Positions 35,651 to 49,100 of a stretch of 64,000 nt of DNA are shown here, in pieces. Numbering within the stretch: position 1 is the first letter of the stretch; each line of letters begins with the position of its first letter. The translations under genes and the position numbers were made by a program. This DNA comes from Mytilus galloprovincialis (lineage: Eukaryota; Mollusca; Bivalvia; Mytilida; Mytilidae). The stretch is taken from assembly GCF_965363235.1 (NCBI RefSeq), contig NC_134844.1:22302646-22366645 (forward strand), read 5' to 3'. The notes below the pieces were generated by a model. The model made no database searches. It was not told the origin of the DNA and was given only the letters and a program-made list of their open reading frames with translations.

Positions 35651-36193
35651 TATCCAACCACTCAGGGACTTTCTATACTAGTATAGACTGTCCCTGAACC
35701 ACTACAATGATATAAAACAATACAGAGACATAGTTCACATTTACTGTTTCTTTTTCATTGATCGGCTAAAACGCGTCCTTTATCAATGTTTATAGTGACA
35801 TCACCATATCAAATTCAGATGAAAACAAGAAAATTTGATGTAATTAAAGTTTGACCAGACTTAACATGGGATCAAGCTAACCACTTGTCGATTTAAAAAT
35901 ATTAATCAACAGGTCATTCAGGGAAAGTTTAGAAAAATAAATGATAAATATTTTATTGCAAATGAAAAATTGTTTACATAATGTGATTTACTTCGTTATT
36001 TTAATAATAGACAGCTCAACATCACTTCTGTATTTAAGTTGTTAACTTATTGGAAAAAAGATAAATTGATGTTCGATACAGTTTAAATCTGGTGTACACA
36101 AATTTGATCTAATTAGCAATATTCAAAATTACGAAATCCGTGTGATGTTTACATAGTCTTACACAGTAATGCACTTTGGAGAATACGGAATAA

Positions 36194-36214
36194 TGACGTC
36201 AGGAAATTGATTGG
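36194..36214. promoter_or_regulatory. CRE-like palindrome with inverted CCAAT box, possible RP2 promoter
   Basis: TGACGTCA (36194-36201) and ATTGG (36210-36214) lie together about 860 bases before the tentative RP2 exon 1. Such pairs are common in TATA-less promoters, but no other support is visible. Confidence 0.25.
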
Positions 36215-37059
36215 TTAATGAAACAATATCCTGAATAATGTATTGCATCAGGGAATAAAAGGAAAACAGGTATTCTTTGTCATGTTTGTTATTTGAAGTT
36301 TTGGTTTCAATATTTTTTCTTTAATCTTTCTGAATCCTATGAAAATGAATAGATACTGTTAAAAGGTATGACTTTTTGTGAAACTTCACTAGAAAGTTGT
36401 ATAGATGTCGATATATAGTACATTTGTTTAAAATAAAAAAATGATGCAAATATTGCGTGTTCAAAGCTAATTGGGGATGTAAGGGAATAGTTAAAACTAA
36501 TGGAATCCTTATGGTATCTGGTCATAAAAGACCAAGTTATGTCAGAAAGAGGCAATACATGAATTGATAAAAGGAATATTGTATGTTACCTCATGATTTA
36601 TTTGTAATCCTATTAGTTTTATTCATGTTATTAGTGTGGAATTCTTAGATAACATATCTTTAGAAGAAGAAAACACATACAGCTAATACAAAATGAAGTT
36701 TGAGGAGAGGATTTTGTATTAAACATTGTGAATCATTGTTTATAATAACCATAATAAACATATTGTATTTTAATGTGGAGTAAAGTTCTATTGGAATTAC
36801 AGTTGTAAATGACTTGCAATTCAAATATTCTTTAGAGAATTGTAATGTTATCTCACAAAATTGACATATTAAATATTTAAATATGTCAGTTGTGTATTAA
36901 TTTATATTGTATTTAATATGAAGTGTGAAAAACAGAAAACATATATATTCAAAGAGCATATTAGGATATGATATCAAATTAATTAAACAAGTGTCAGATA
37001 CAAAAATTGTTAAAAATACATGTACCAAAAAGTTGTCATATAATTCAATGGAAGAAAAT

Positions 37060-37124
37060 ATGATAACTGGATGTTTTACAGTTTACTGTAGAAAATGGAA
37101 ATCTTATCATGCCAAAAAGAAAAG
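37060..37124 (+). CDS. Tentative first coding exon of RP2
   Basis: This open stretch begins [20 protein letters not shown], ends with two bases of a split codon before GTAAAA, and joins the next exon in frame to give KKKR-DKRREG. With it the protein would be about 346 residues, close to human RP2 (350). Human RP2 starts MGCFFSKRR and is myristoylated on Gly2 and palmitoylated on Cys3. Here GCF occurs at residues 4-6, so the N-myristoylation signal is absent. The true start may be another exon. Confidence 0.4.
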
Positions 37125-40100
37125 GTAAAAAATAATTTTAACTTAAATCACACTTAAGTTTGATTAGAAGTTTTCTTGTTTCTTTCATGAAAATGTTTTT
37201 AACCAATAATTTGGCTCAATAAACTAGAGAAGCAAGAAAATTATCAGTATTAATAAAGAAGATTGCAAAAAAATAGGTGAAATTGAATTTAAACACTAAT
37301 TACTTATGATAAATGAAAACAGGAACCATAGGCGGATCCTGGGGGGCCTGGGGCCCCCTTTCGTGGGGAAAATTTGGTTGATTATATAGGGAATCATTGA
37401 AGCATGACTGGAGCAGGCGCCCCCCCCTAAGGTCAGTCAGCGGGCCCCCCCTTAGGAAAAGTTCTGGATCCGCCACTGGGAACTTAGTTTGGTCTTATGT
37501 ACTACCCTATATCTTTATGTTATTCTTGTTATCCGTTTTACATGTATGAATAAAATTCCAGATAGTTATATTTGATACCCCACACAAAGAAGGCGTGGAG
37601 GGGTGGTAAAGCTAAGACATCTGACATTTATATCATTGCATTTTCATGCCTTCAGATCTTATTTGGTTTTAAATTCAAGTCAAAGATTTAATTAGCTATA
37701 TTAATGTCTCAGCTGACAAGTCAAAGTTAGGTGAACAGATTGTTTTTTTTTTAGATATGTTAGAGGCAGATATATATGCCTTAGGGAAATGTTTATAATA
37801 TCAAAGTTGAAAACGTTCTCCTACAAACACAAGTTAATAACATTTTTATAAATATCTTAAATGTATTGAATTTGTGTTTGATCAATGACTCCTCTTTAAA
37901 ATTTAAGGCAATATTTTATATTACCCAGTAAAAACCGGCTTTTCCCGGTATTTCTCACTGGGTTGGGCAATACTCATAAAACCCTGGTTTTTGTCAACCC
38001 TACTGGAGAAACTTTATAATTTTCATACTTTATACTTGACATGTTTATTAACCAACACCAAAGTGTGTGTCATCATGTATGTACATTTTCCTAGCTCAAA
38101 GATGAAGGTCAAAAACTTTGGTTTCAGTTGACAACCCCATGTCTTATGGTAAAGATACAAATTTTTGCCACACATTATTCACAGAGATGGCTCCCATCGC
38201 AATGATATCTATTTGTTTTCTGTTCACAGAGCTCCTTATATTAATCTGCAGTTTGTGAATGAATGTTATTTTTATAGATATTGCAAAGTTTCATATATGT
38301 ATATACAAGAATGATAAATAATTTTGAACAGGAATTTGAGTGTTTTACTTTGTCCTTTCAGGGATAAGAGAAGGGAAGGATTGAGAAAAGAAGATTATAT
38401 CATAAAAGATCAGAAAGATGCTACATTAGGCAGAGTTCCTGGTACAGTCAATGGTCAACAGTTTCTTGTTCAAAACTGTGAGGTAAAACTGACATATCTT
38501 TTGAAACGCTTAAAAAAGTTATCAAAGGTACCAGGCTAATAATTTAATACGCCCGACACACGTTTCGTCTTCATAAGACTTATCAGTGATGCTCAAATCA
38601 ATATAGTTAAAAAGCCAAACAAGTATAACCAAAGTTGAAGAGCATTGAGGACCCAGAACACAAAAAATGAATGTATTAATCCTCACTAATCAGAGACTGT
38701 AGCCTTTGATATTTTTGCTTAATGAGACAGTCTGTTGTTTATTTTGTTGTTTCATACATGTATGTAAATGTACTCTAGGGGCCTCGATGCCCGAGTGGTC
38801 TAAGTAGTTACTACTGTTATCACTAGCCAGTCAACACTGAGGTTGTGAGTTCGAACCCCGCTCGTGCAGTTGCACTTGACTCAAATCTTAATTGACTAGG
38901 ATTGTCAGTTTTCCTTTTGAAGGTCAGGGTTTTCTGCGGGCACTCCAGCTTCCTCCACTAATAAAAAACTGGTCGCCACTAAAAAGCCTAAATGTGGTGC
39001 TTAAAAGTGGCGTTAAAACACAAAAAAATCAAAATGTAAGTGTCCTGAAGCTGTTAAATCAAAAACCAATGTAGGAGAATGAAATAGGTTAAGTTGAATT
39101 ATTCCTTATTGTGAAAAGCTTAAGGCAGTATGGTTGCTTATAATTGCTTATAATTGCTTAGATCCACTTCATTTGAACCTTGGTGGATAGTTGTCTCATT
39201 GGCAATCATACAGGATCTCCTTATTTTTATGCCCCATTTATGGGCATTATGTTTTCTTGTCTGTGTGTCTGTTCGTCTGTTCGTTCATTCGTCTGTCCCG
39301 CTTCAGGTCAAAGTTTTGGGTAAGGTACTTTTGGCTGAAGTTGAAGTACAATCAACTTGAAACTTACTACACATGTTCCTTATGATATGATCTTTCTATT
39401 TTTGTTGCCAAATAAGAGTTTTTATCCCTTTTTCACAGTCCACTGAAGAAAGAAAATGATAGTGTGGATGGGGCTTCCGTTTACTTGGGACACATTTGTG
39501 TTTTAACTATAATAATGATGTAGTCCAAATTTCTTAGAATAAAAATTTATAATAGTAAATAGATATAAGAAGATGTGGTATGAGTGCCAATGAGACACCT
39601 TTCCATCCAAGTCACAATTTGTAAAAGAAAACCGTAACAGGCATGCTTTTGTTTAATGTAACAAAAAGTTAACTCCTAACAGTCTGGTTTGGTACAATGG
39701 ATATATCATCACCAATTCCATCCTTTTGTCTATCTTATTCCATATGGATTTTTTAACGACCTTGGCTGGCTATAAAGCCCTGGCATGGTTGTTGTCTATC
39801 TCATTAACTACTTACTTTCCATTTTATAATTTATAGAAATTTACCTGTTAAGATCAATGGCCGTTACTTTAATTAGAGAGATTGTTGAAATGTTTGTTGT
39901 TCATGTCAAACTTTATTGATTCTTTGTTTGTTTCACTATGTCAAAATTAATTCTTAATTACTTAAATGTTGCTTGGATAGGAATTAGAAATCAATGGTTG
40001 CTCTCTTGTGGTAAAGATGAATAATAAATACACCTTGATTATCATTGTTAGATTAACTCTTACACAAAGACTAATACATCAATGATGTTTATATATTGGT

Positions 40101-43100
40101 TCCAGCTCAAAACAATGTTATAAATACAATATATAATTAACGGACATTATTGTACATTGCTTGTGGTTAACTGTAAGATAGAGATAACATCATCATAAAG
40201 ATAACATTATTTTAAAACCAATTTGAGATGTTATTATAGAACAAATAGAATTGCTGTTTTATGCACTGGTTAGTAAATGCAATGACAGATAGTAGAGAAA
40301 GAGAAACATTCAACATGCTGGGTTTTTTTTACTGTATATATCATGTGTATAGGTAAATAATAACTTTGTATAATTTTTTACCAAAAAGGTACAAAAGGCA
40401 GACAAAACTTGTTCTATTTTTTTATTCTGATACTATATGGTGATTAATCAAACAGGGGTATAAAATACCTTTGTATAAACAGTAAATTCACCAGAAACAT
40501 CCATACTTGGAAGTAAAATACTAGTATGGCATAATGACATATATGACATAGTGACTGTGTAAAATGGGTTATTTGGTATAGTGTATACCCCTTCTGAGAC
40601 AGCAAACAAACAATACAAAAACAACAGTTAAAGCATGCATTTAAAAAAAATAGAAAAAGTGTTTGCACTTTATTTCAAGCTGGAAAGTTGAAAAAAATTA
40701 GAGGACTTTAACGGACACTACTGGTGGTCTGTCATCAAGACTAAATTATTTGAAAAACAAAAACAATAAATTAGATCATAACTAAAGCAAGCATGAGATA
40801 TCTCCAATATTATCATCATTAGGTAAGAATAAAGGTCTGTATTGTTTTAAATCAGTTGTTAAGATGTAATTTCTATTAATGGTGCAAATATGAAGATACC
40901 ATTTCATATAACTATTTGGTATGTTTAGATATAAGGGGATTGACATGTTTTGCTTTGAGTTTTTTACTATTGTTTCATCATAATTATATTTTTGATGCAT
41001 AATTAATTGCTATCCTTTTAATATCAGAAATTAATTGCTATTATTTTACTTTCAGAATTGTAATATTTATGTATTTGACCACTCAGCAGCCATAAATATA
41101 GATGATTGTGTGAATTGTAATTTCTTCTTGGGACCAATTAAATCTAGGTAAGTACAAATTGTATTGAGAATGAAAACTGGAAAAAGCTTTCCTATATAAA
41201 AGGCTATCAGATTGTGCCATATATTTTAAAGGACCTTTAAAAGGAACAAGGAAGTTCCTACTGGGTTGCAAACATTTACATTAAGTTTACAGTAAAAGAT
41301 TTTTTTCGAGCCTGCCACATTTGTGTTGCCAAAGTATGACATAAAGAAATGGGGTTAAAGTTTGTTACAAGTCAATTACTTTGTCAAACTATGGCAGAAT
41401 CTTGACATAATGTTTTGAAAATACTTTTTTTCACTCTCAATTTTTATTGAATTTCACATAAAATGGGTTGAAGTTTCATCATGATTATACATGTAGTATT
41501 AAAAGCAAAATTTTCAAAGCTACACCTGGTATTGAAAATGGGTGTACAAACAAGAAATCAAAAGAAAGTTAAAGCTATATAATAATATCAAACATGCTCT
41601 AGTTCATTACTTTAGGAATGTTTATCAAAAAGTAGTATTTCAATATTCAGCCCCATTCTACTAATTGGTCAGCCATCAGTCCTACCCTGATATACACTAT
41701 CTTTTTCGGGTAATTAATACTGATAGCGTTTGACATTTTCAGCCGACCTCCGGGTGCGGGAATTTCTCGCTACATTGAAGACCTGTTGGTGACCTTCTGC
41801 TGTTGTGTTTTTTTATTTTGGTTGGGTTGTTGTCTCTTTGACACATTCCCCATTTCCATTCTCAATTTTATGTCACACAAAGAGTTAATTTTGATATTAT
41901 GGATATTTTTTTTCTGAATGTATTTCATGTAAAACATTTTTACAAATTTGTTTACTATTTATTAAGTCTCTTATTATTTATCGTGACTTCATTTTGCTGA
42001 TTTTCTCAAGACTTACAAACATTTTTTTTCTATATTTCAGTGTATTCATAAGAGACTGTAAAAACTGCAAGTTTATTCTGTCATGTCAGCAGTTTAGAAC
42101 ACGAGATTGTAACAAGATAGACATATTTCTGTGTTGTAATACACAGCCTATAATAGAAGCCTCTTCGGGAATGAGGTTTGGATGCTACCAATATTTCTAC
42201 CCAGAACTAGCAGGTATATCATTGTGTTATATATGTAATGATATTTATTGTCATTAATGTTCCATAATTTAATAGAAAAGTTCATTTAAGCCTTACAAAT
42301 CAATTATTGAAAAAGTGATGAACAAATATCTGAATTTGAACACTAAATTCCAAATAATGATAATTAAAATTAACGTTTGCTGACATATGACTTTCATGGA
42401 TACATGTTTTATAAGAACATTTTTATCAGTGTGCATGTAAAGGGTGAATTTTAATTTCTCTTATGGCTGCAAGCATGTGGCCTGTTACCTATTTTTGCAT
42501 TGCATGAATAGATATTTCTCGTATCACACTGCACAGATTGTGAAATGAAAATCTGCATTAATTTGATTGGCATATCCAGCATTACAAGACAATATTACCA
42601 TTATTACTGCATTTCCATTGATTATTCGTTAGGTCAATGATGATTTAAAAGGGTAACAACGATGTACATTTCATCCATGGCAATAGACATATGTAATTTC
42701 TTCAATAATATACAAAACACTCACACCTTTTACTTGTCAATTTTCTTTTCATATGACCTGCAAAAAAATAGTTTAGGACCGTTTAATGGTATCATGTCTG
42801 AATCGCCTTCTTCCACAGACACATTTAGTTTCTGGACAATAACTTTAGTTTAAGTGAATGGACTTCTATGAAATTTTATCAGAAGGTTCAATACCACAAA
42901 AAGAAGGTTTGGATTGATTTGGGGGGTTTTGGTACCAAAGGTTTAGAAATTAGACACCAAAAAGGGGCAAAAATAAGCATGTTTGTAGTTTCTGGACACT
43001 AACTTGTGTGTAAATTAAGTGTATGGATCTCTCTGAAATTGTACCACGAGGTTTCATATCTCATAGGCATCTATTGAGTTTGGGGGTAGTTGCCCCAAAT

Positions 43101-46100
43101 GACAGGATTTGGGGGCAAAAAAGGGGCCTAAAACAAGCATGTTTCTATTTTCCAGACAAGAACTTGTGTTTAAGTGTATGGATCTATCTGAATTTGTTGT
43201 ACAAATCCATACATCAAATGGAAGGCTGGGAAATCCCCATTTTTTTCTTTGGGATTTTTTTTCTCAAAAATTTTGTTCAGTTTAACATTGATTAATATCA
43301 GATGATACTACATGTAGGTACATGAACTGTCATTTTTCAAATATTTTTTTTTCACCATATTTTTTTGTTGTTGACAGAAAGCTATATTATGTCATATTTT
43401 TTTTTAACACAATCCAAATTCAGACAGTATCAAGCTTGGAATTTTGTATCCAAATTTGAACGAACCGTTCAGGGTTTGACCTTTGGTTCGTATCAGGCTG
43501 CTCTTGACGAAGCATTTATTGTTAAATTCTATTATACTCTGAACCATACAAAACATATCAAAATGTCTGATGTGAAGTTTGAAAATGGAAAAGGACATAT
43601 GACATTATACTTAGAAATGTATAAAAGGCTAGATCAACATTTCACACAATTTTCAATTGAATACATTGAACGTGGTTTAACATGGTCAACAACTTGTGAA
43701 AATTTGATGTTGCTCATTATTTAATTGAAATCTTAATATTAAACTCACTGAAAGCTCATTTATTATTATATATTGAAATTAAGTAACTCAAGTTGATATG
43801 AAGCGATATCCTATTCTCATTTGTCGAAACCTATGTATCTTATTTTTATCTTTACATTACAGATCATTTTAAGTCAGCTGGTGTGACAGTTTTTAATAAT
43901 AACTGGGGAAACATACATGATTTCACACAAGACCCTGATGAACAGCATTTTTCTAATTTACCAGAGGTAGGCTTCCAAAGTTATGGCATATCTTGTGTTC
44001 TTTTTTTGGTTGTTATTTTTTTTAGATACTTTCTTGAATAAACTAAAGTTTTCTTAATAATATAATTACATGATGACTGAAGTTTGTTATGGAATTGAAA
44101 TACTTTTGGCCTTGAAAATAAGGTTATGTTTAATTTCAACAAATTCTTTAAATATCTTATAACGCATAATAGCTATAAACGCCAGTTTTGTGTAGGCAAG
44201 AGTTTTTTCTAAGACATCACTTCTTATATGTAGTAAACATGTTTTTCCAACTACTTTTCATAGAGCATTTGTTTCATTTTGACTTTGCTTAAAAGAGTAT
44301 CTGTCTTGTTAATTTAACAACCTTGGATTAAGTAAAGATTATGTTTAAACCTCAGATGATATTTCAACAAGAACTCTATGGAATGTCTAGTTTTCTTGGT
44401 ATGATACTTTAAGTAATTTTCTTTTTTAGGATGCTAAAATAGATGATTTTTTGTCAATTCCATTAGCAGAAGAATTTTCCAAAATGAATATATCCTTAGA
44501 CGTTAGTAAAAGTGTTGTTCCTAAAACACATGGCAATCGACGGAAACCTTCTGACGAGGTAAGAAAGGGATAAAATTAAGTCTCTTACTACTGTATTTAT
44601 TTGTAGGGTTCCTGTGGAAATGCATTTAATGACCCACCCTAACATTACTCTTTTTAAATTCAGGCATTAATTTACAAATGTTGGGAAATATTTACATAGT
44701 AATTACAAAAAAAAAGAACATGTGATATGATTGACCATGAAACAACTCTCAACCAGAGACCAAATGACCTATATTTGATCTATTAAGTAGACTATATAAC
44801 ATACCATTTTACATGTTAAATCTAGGGAATGTAATAAATACATCTTATATTTCCATAAATTGTACTTATTAAAGTTAAACTGGGTTCGAAACTCCCTTTG
44901 TTTACAAAATGGATGAAAGTATCAACAGTAATCATCAATACAAAAAACTGTCCACAAGAGACCAAAGTTTAGGATGTAAACAACTATAACATGTATAAGG
45001 CAATGTATAACCTTTAACAATGAGAACAACCTATATTGTATAGCATACACCAACACTATTTTAATGAAAGAATAAGTTATTTTTCCCAGTAAGATGGCAC
45101 TACTGTGGATAAATTATTATTCATTTGTTACAAATTTTCGTGGGTTTCGCAGGTACTTGTGAACCACAAATTCAAATGTTCAAAAATTACAAATTTTCTA
45201 TAGGCTTTTTATGCAGAGATTGGCAAAACCATGAAATATAATATCCAGGAAAATGTAAGTTTTCCTCAATACACGAAAATTTAATCAACTGTACTCTAAT
45301 CAGTTGGTTCTACCAGAAGAATGCTTGTAAAGAATGCAGATATAATATATACATGTATTTAGGTATCATGTGCTTAAAAATGCATTTTCTGTTTATGTTA
45401 TAATGTTGTATTGTTGTTGTTTTTTTCTTTATGACTAATCTGATGTTACCTTTGTATTGACAGTCGACGCTGGTTGTGTTCTTCAATGATGGCAGCTGTT
45501 CAGCCAGAGCGTTCTCTTTTATCAATGCAATGAGGAGTAGTCATGTATGTATTAGACACTTCCTTGGTCCTGTTAGAACTGTCTTGTCAATGATTCAATT
45601 ATGACTGGTGATCTTTCAGTGATTCATTGTTTTAGTTCTATTCAGATAAATTGTATTAAAATCCAAGCTGCAAATTTAAAGTAGCAAACATTTATATATG
45701 TGCATATGGTATTTGACCCATCGGTTTGTCAATTTTGTTCATGTATACTCAATCAAATACTCTATCAGATTGCAACCTTACTTGGATATATATGGTCACA
45801 TTGATTGTAAGGAAGGTCCCTTTTTATTTATAGCTCATCTCTAAGGTCAAGTTCAAGGTTATTGAGAATATACTGTACTTTTATGCGAAAACTGTTGAGG
45901 TATTAAATAAAAAATCTTTATTTTATGATAAATGGACTTTTTTTGCACTCAATATTTTCATATATAGTCTAGGATAAATATTACTACATCAATAACTTTG
46001 TTAAACTTTCATTAAAATGAACTAAAAAGATTGTTTTAAACTGCACAATTTTTACCTGTGTCTCCAAAGGCTAAAGCAGATCTAGTAACTGCTCAACTCT

Positions 46101-49100
46101 ATCCATCCATCTTTAAGACCTTGGATAGGAAACTTTATTAGGTTCGCATATTAAAAGTTTAATTGAATTATTTTGTAGCAAGAATGTACACTTATACAGA
46201 CTAAAGAGGTAGAACTTAAACCTGAAGATGCCCAACGTGTGTTCAACACAGATTCATATAATAATATTGTACAGCAGGGTGAGTATTATTTTATATTGGG
46301 ATAAGAATTTGAAAAATAACTTTTTTAGTCATTTGGTAGATCTAAGCTGGTGGTATATATTGCAGCTATATATAATAAGTGTGAAGTGAATGAAAAAGGA
46401 GATTTGTTATGATTGTTGATGAGAAAACTACTCACAAGATATACTTAATGGCATAGATGTAAACAACATCTGATCATTGTTTTGATGTGGTTATTTTCCA
46501 GTGCATTGGTTACTTGTAGAAAGTTAATTGTTAGTGATTGAAAACTCCTGTATCCATAAATAAACAAGAATGTGTCCCTAGTTAAGGAATGACCCATCCA
46601 CACTATCATTTTCTATGTTCAATGGACTGTGAAAATGGGAAGAAATCTCTAATTTGGCATTAAATTCCGAAAGATCATATTATAAGGAACATTTGTACTA
46701 AGTTTCAAGTTGATTGGACTTAAACTTCATCAAAAACTACCTGGACCAAAAACTTTAACCTGAAGCGGGATGAACGGACACACAGACGAACGAACGAAAG
46801 AATGAAAGGATGCTCAGACCAGAAAACATAATGCCGATAAATGGGGCATAAAAATTAGAATGCCTAGAATTTGTACCAGTATGATAAAAAAACAAAGGAT
46901 ATGGGGTATGAATTTATAAAAGGGACATTGAACCCAAAACCAAACTTACCCATTTATATGTATGTATCTAAATATTTTCTCATGGACTTAAATATCTCAT
47001 AGTGACTAGGTTCTTGGTTAGTTAATTTGTAAAATATTGGATCACATCAAAAAAGCAGAGATTTTAACCTGCATAATGTCTGTTTAAAAATAAATCCCCT
47101 CATGACAATGCATGATGAGCAACAACCCGTTCCCGAAGATATTTGAAAAAAATCTTAATAAAATAATTAGAAAATGTGTGGCAAAATATATTTTGGTGAT
47201 GTCATTCAAAAAATACTAAAAATTTCTATAAAGAGGCAATATTTGCAGTTTTTATGCCCCACCTACGATAGTAGAGGGGCATTATGTTTTCTGGTCTGTG
47301 CGTCCGTTCGTCCGTCTGTCCGTTCATTCGTCCGTCTGTTCGTTCGTCCGTCTGTCCCGCTTCAGGTTAAAGTTTTTGGTCAAAGTAGTTTTTGATGAAG
47401 CTGAAGTCCAATCAACTTGAAACTTAGTACATATGTTCCTTATGATATGATCTTTCTAATTTTAAAGACAAATTAAACTTTTGACCCCAATTTCAGGGTC
47501 CACTGAACATAGAAAATGAAAGTGCGAGTTTCAGGTTAAAGTTTTTTGTCAAGGTAGTTTTTGATGAAGTTGAAGTCCAATCAAGGTGTAATACCACCAT
47601 TGATTTTTCCCTATTAGTCTTTGTTAAATTGGCACTTTTAAAAAAATCGTACAGTATTTACCTTTATTTCAACCAAAGAAATACTTTGCATGTGTAAAGT
47701 TCAATCCTTTCCAGTGATACAGTGAAAATTTCACACTACATTTCATTGCATATAAGAAAGTAACCACCGCCGAGGGTAGACAACCCAATTTTTACACTGT
47801 TATTTACTGGTTACCTGCTTTGGTAACTATATAACCTTAACGTTCCAAAATATTTTATAAGACCATCAAATAAAAAAAGAATGATGCTTTCAGACACCCA
47901 ACATACATATTTACGACTCAGAAAAATTTAAGTGCATTGAAATGCAGGGTTAATTTTCTACAACTGTCAAATTCAAGGGAATATTTTTTTAGGCCTACTT
48001 TCGTATGCAACCGGATGTGACGTACCATGATTTGGTGGTATTACACCTAAAGAACACCTAAATGTCAAATAAACTTAATGCAATTTTTTCCCCTCCAATT
48101 GCAAGTTATTTCAAGCATAACTGTCAAGTTTTGTCTCAGTCAGAACTATAGTTTCAGAGAAAATCACTATAATGTAAGGCCATATCCTACGGCAATTTCA
48201 GTCCAATTTCTTCGAAAAATCCTAATTTCAGTGTATCATTATAAAATGCAGTGTTGACTAATATCTGATCATAAACTCATGATATATGCATTCAAACAAT
48301 TAAATAGAATACAAAAGACAACTTTAAGATGATAAACAATTTTATTGCACCTTTTAGAGTTCATTTGAAGGTCTGTTTTGGTCTGTTTTGGTCCATTTTC
48401 CCTCCTTCCTTCCTTTTTCATCAAAACTTGATATCTTTTGTCTAAAAAATAAAACAAATGTGATTATTTTCCCACAAAAATGAAATAAATGTAATGTTAA
48501 ACAATAATTAAAGTGTTTTAGCTGAAAGAACTGTCTCTATAAATGTTAACAGTCTACACGGAAGTTTCTATAAGCCCTTATGTGTAACTTGAGTTTTTGG
48601 TCTGTTCCCCTAGTGTGAGAAATAACGGTTCCCTTTCAGTCAATCATTTATTGCTACTGGTATCAAAGTCTTTTTATTTACTCATAACAGTATATTTCTA
48701 ATAGATTTACACAAAAAGTCCACTTTCTTGTATTTTACATTAGAAAATGGGGAGAAAGAGTAATAAAAAAATACCTCAAAATGTTTTTAAAAAGGGTTAT
48801 GTCCCTTGGAATGCTGGTACAAAAAATAATTGGTAAGAATTATAAAGTTTAAGTATGTGAGACTGGATTCTGATGTGTATAAATCCAGGACAAATAAGTG
48901 TTTAGATGAGTTATTGTCTGTGCAAAATGTAGACGGCACAATAGCAAATTGTAAACTTTTGCAGCCAAAACAACAAAAACATGATGATAGTTGATACATA
49001 CTTTAATGCTGAAGTGTCATCTGCAGACCAATTCACATATAAGATTTTTCAACAGAATGCTCTTCAGAACATGGTTAACACTGAAATAAAAAATTCACAT

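Larger units (their letters stand above)
33000..37040. other. Intergenic upstream of RP2, no gene recognised
   Basis: AT-rich DNA with small repeats: a 44-base tandem duplication at 34056-34143, a G-rich MITE at 35502-35650, and a palindromic fragment at 35663-35695. The open frames at 33766-34068 and 34470-34694 resemble no family I know. Confidence 0.45.

Noticed and set aside
35410-35661. Minus-strand 83-codon Pro/Gly-rich frame
   Set aside because: It is made by the G/C runs of a GGATCC-ended MITE.
38778-38870. Functional tRNA gene
   Set aside because: A- and B-box-like sequences exist, but the acceptor stem does not close and the unit continues into a SINE body and A-rich tail.
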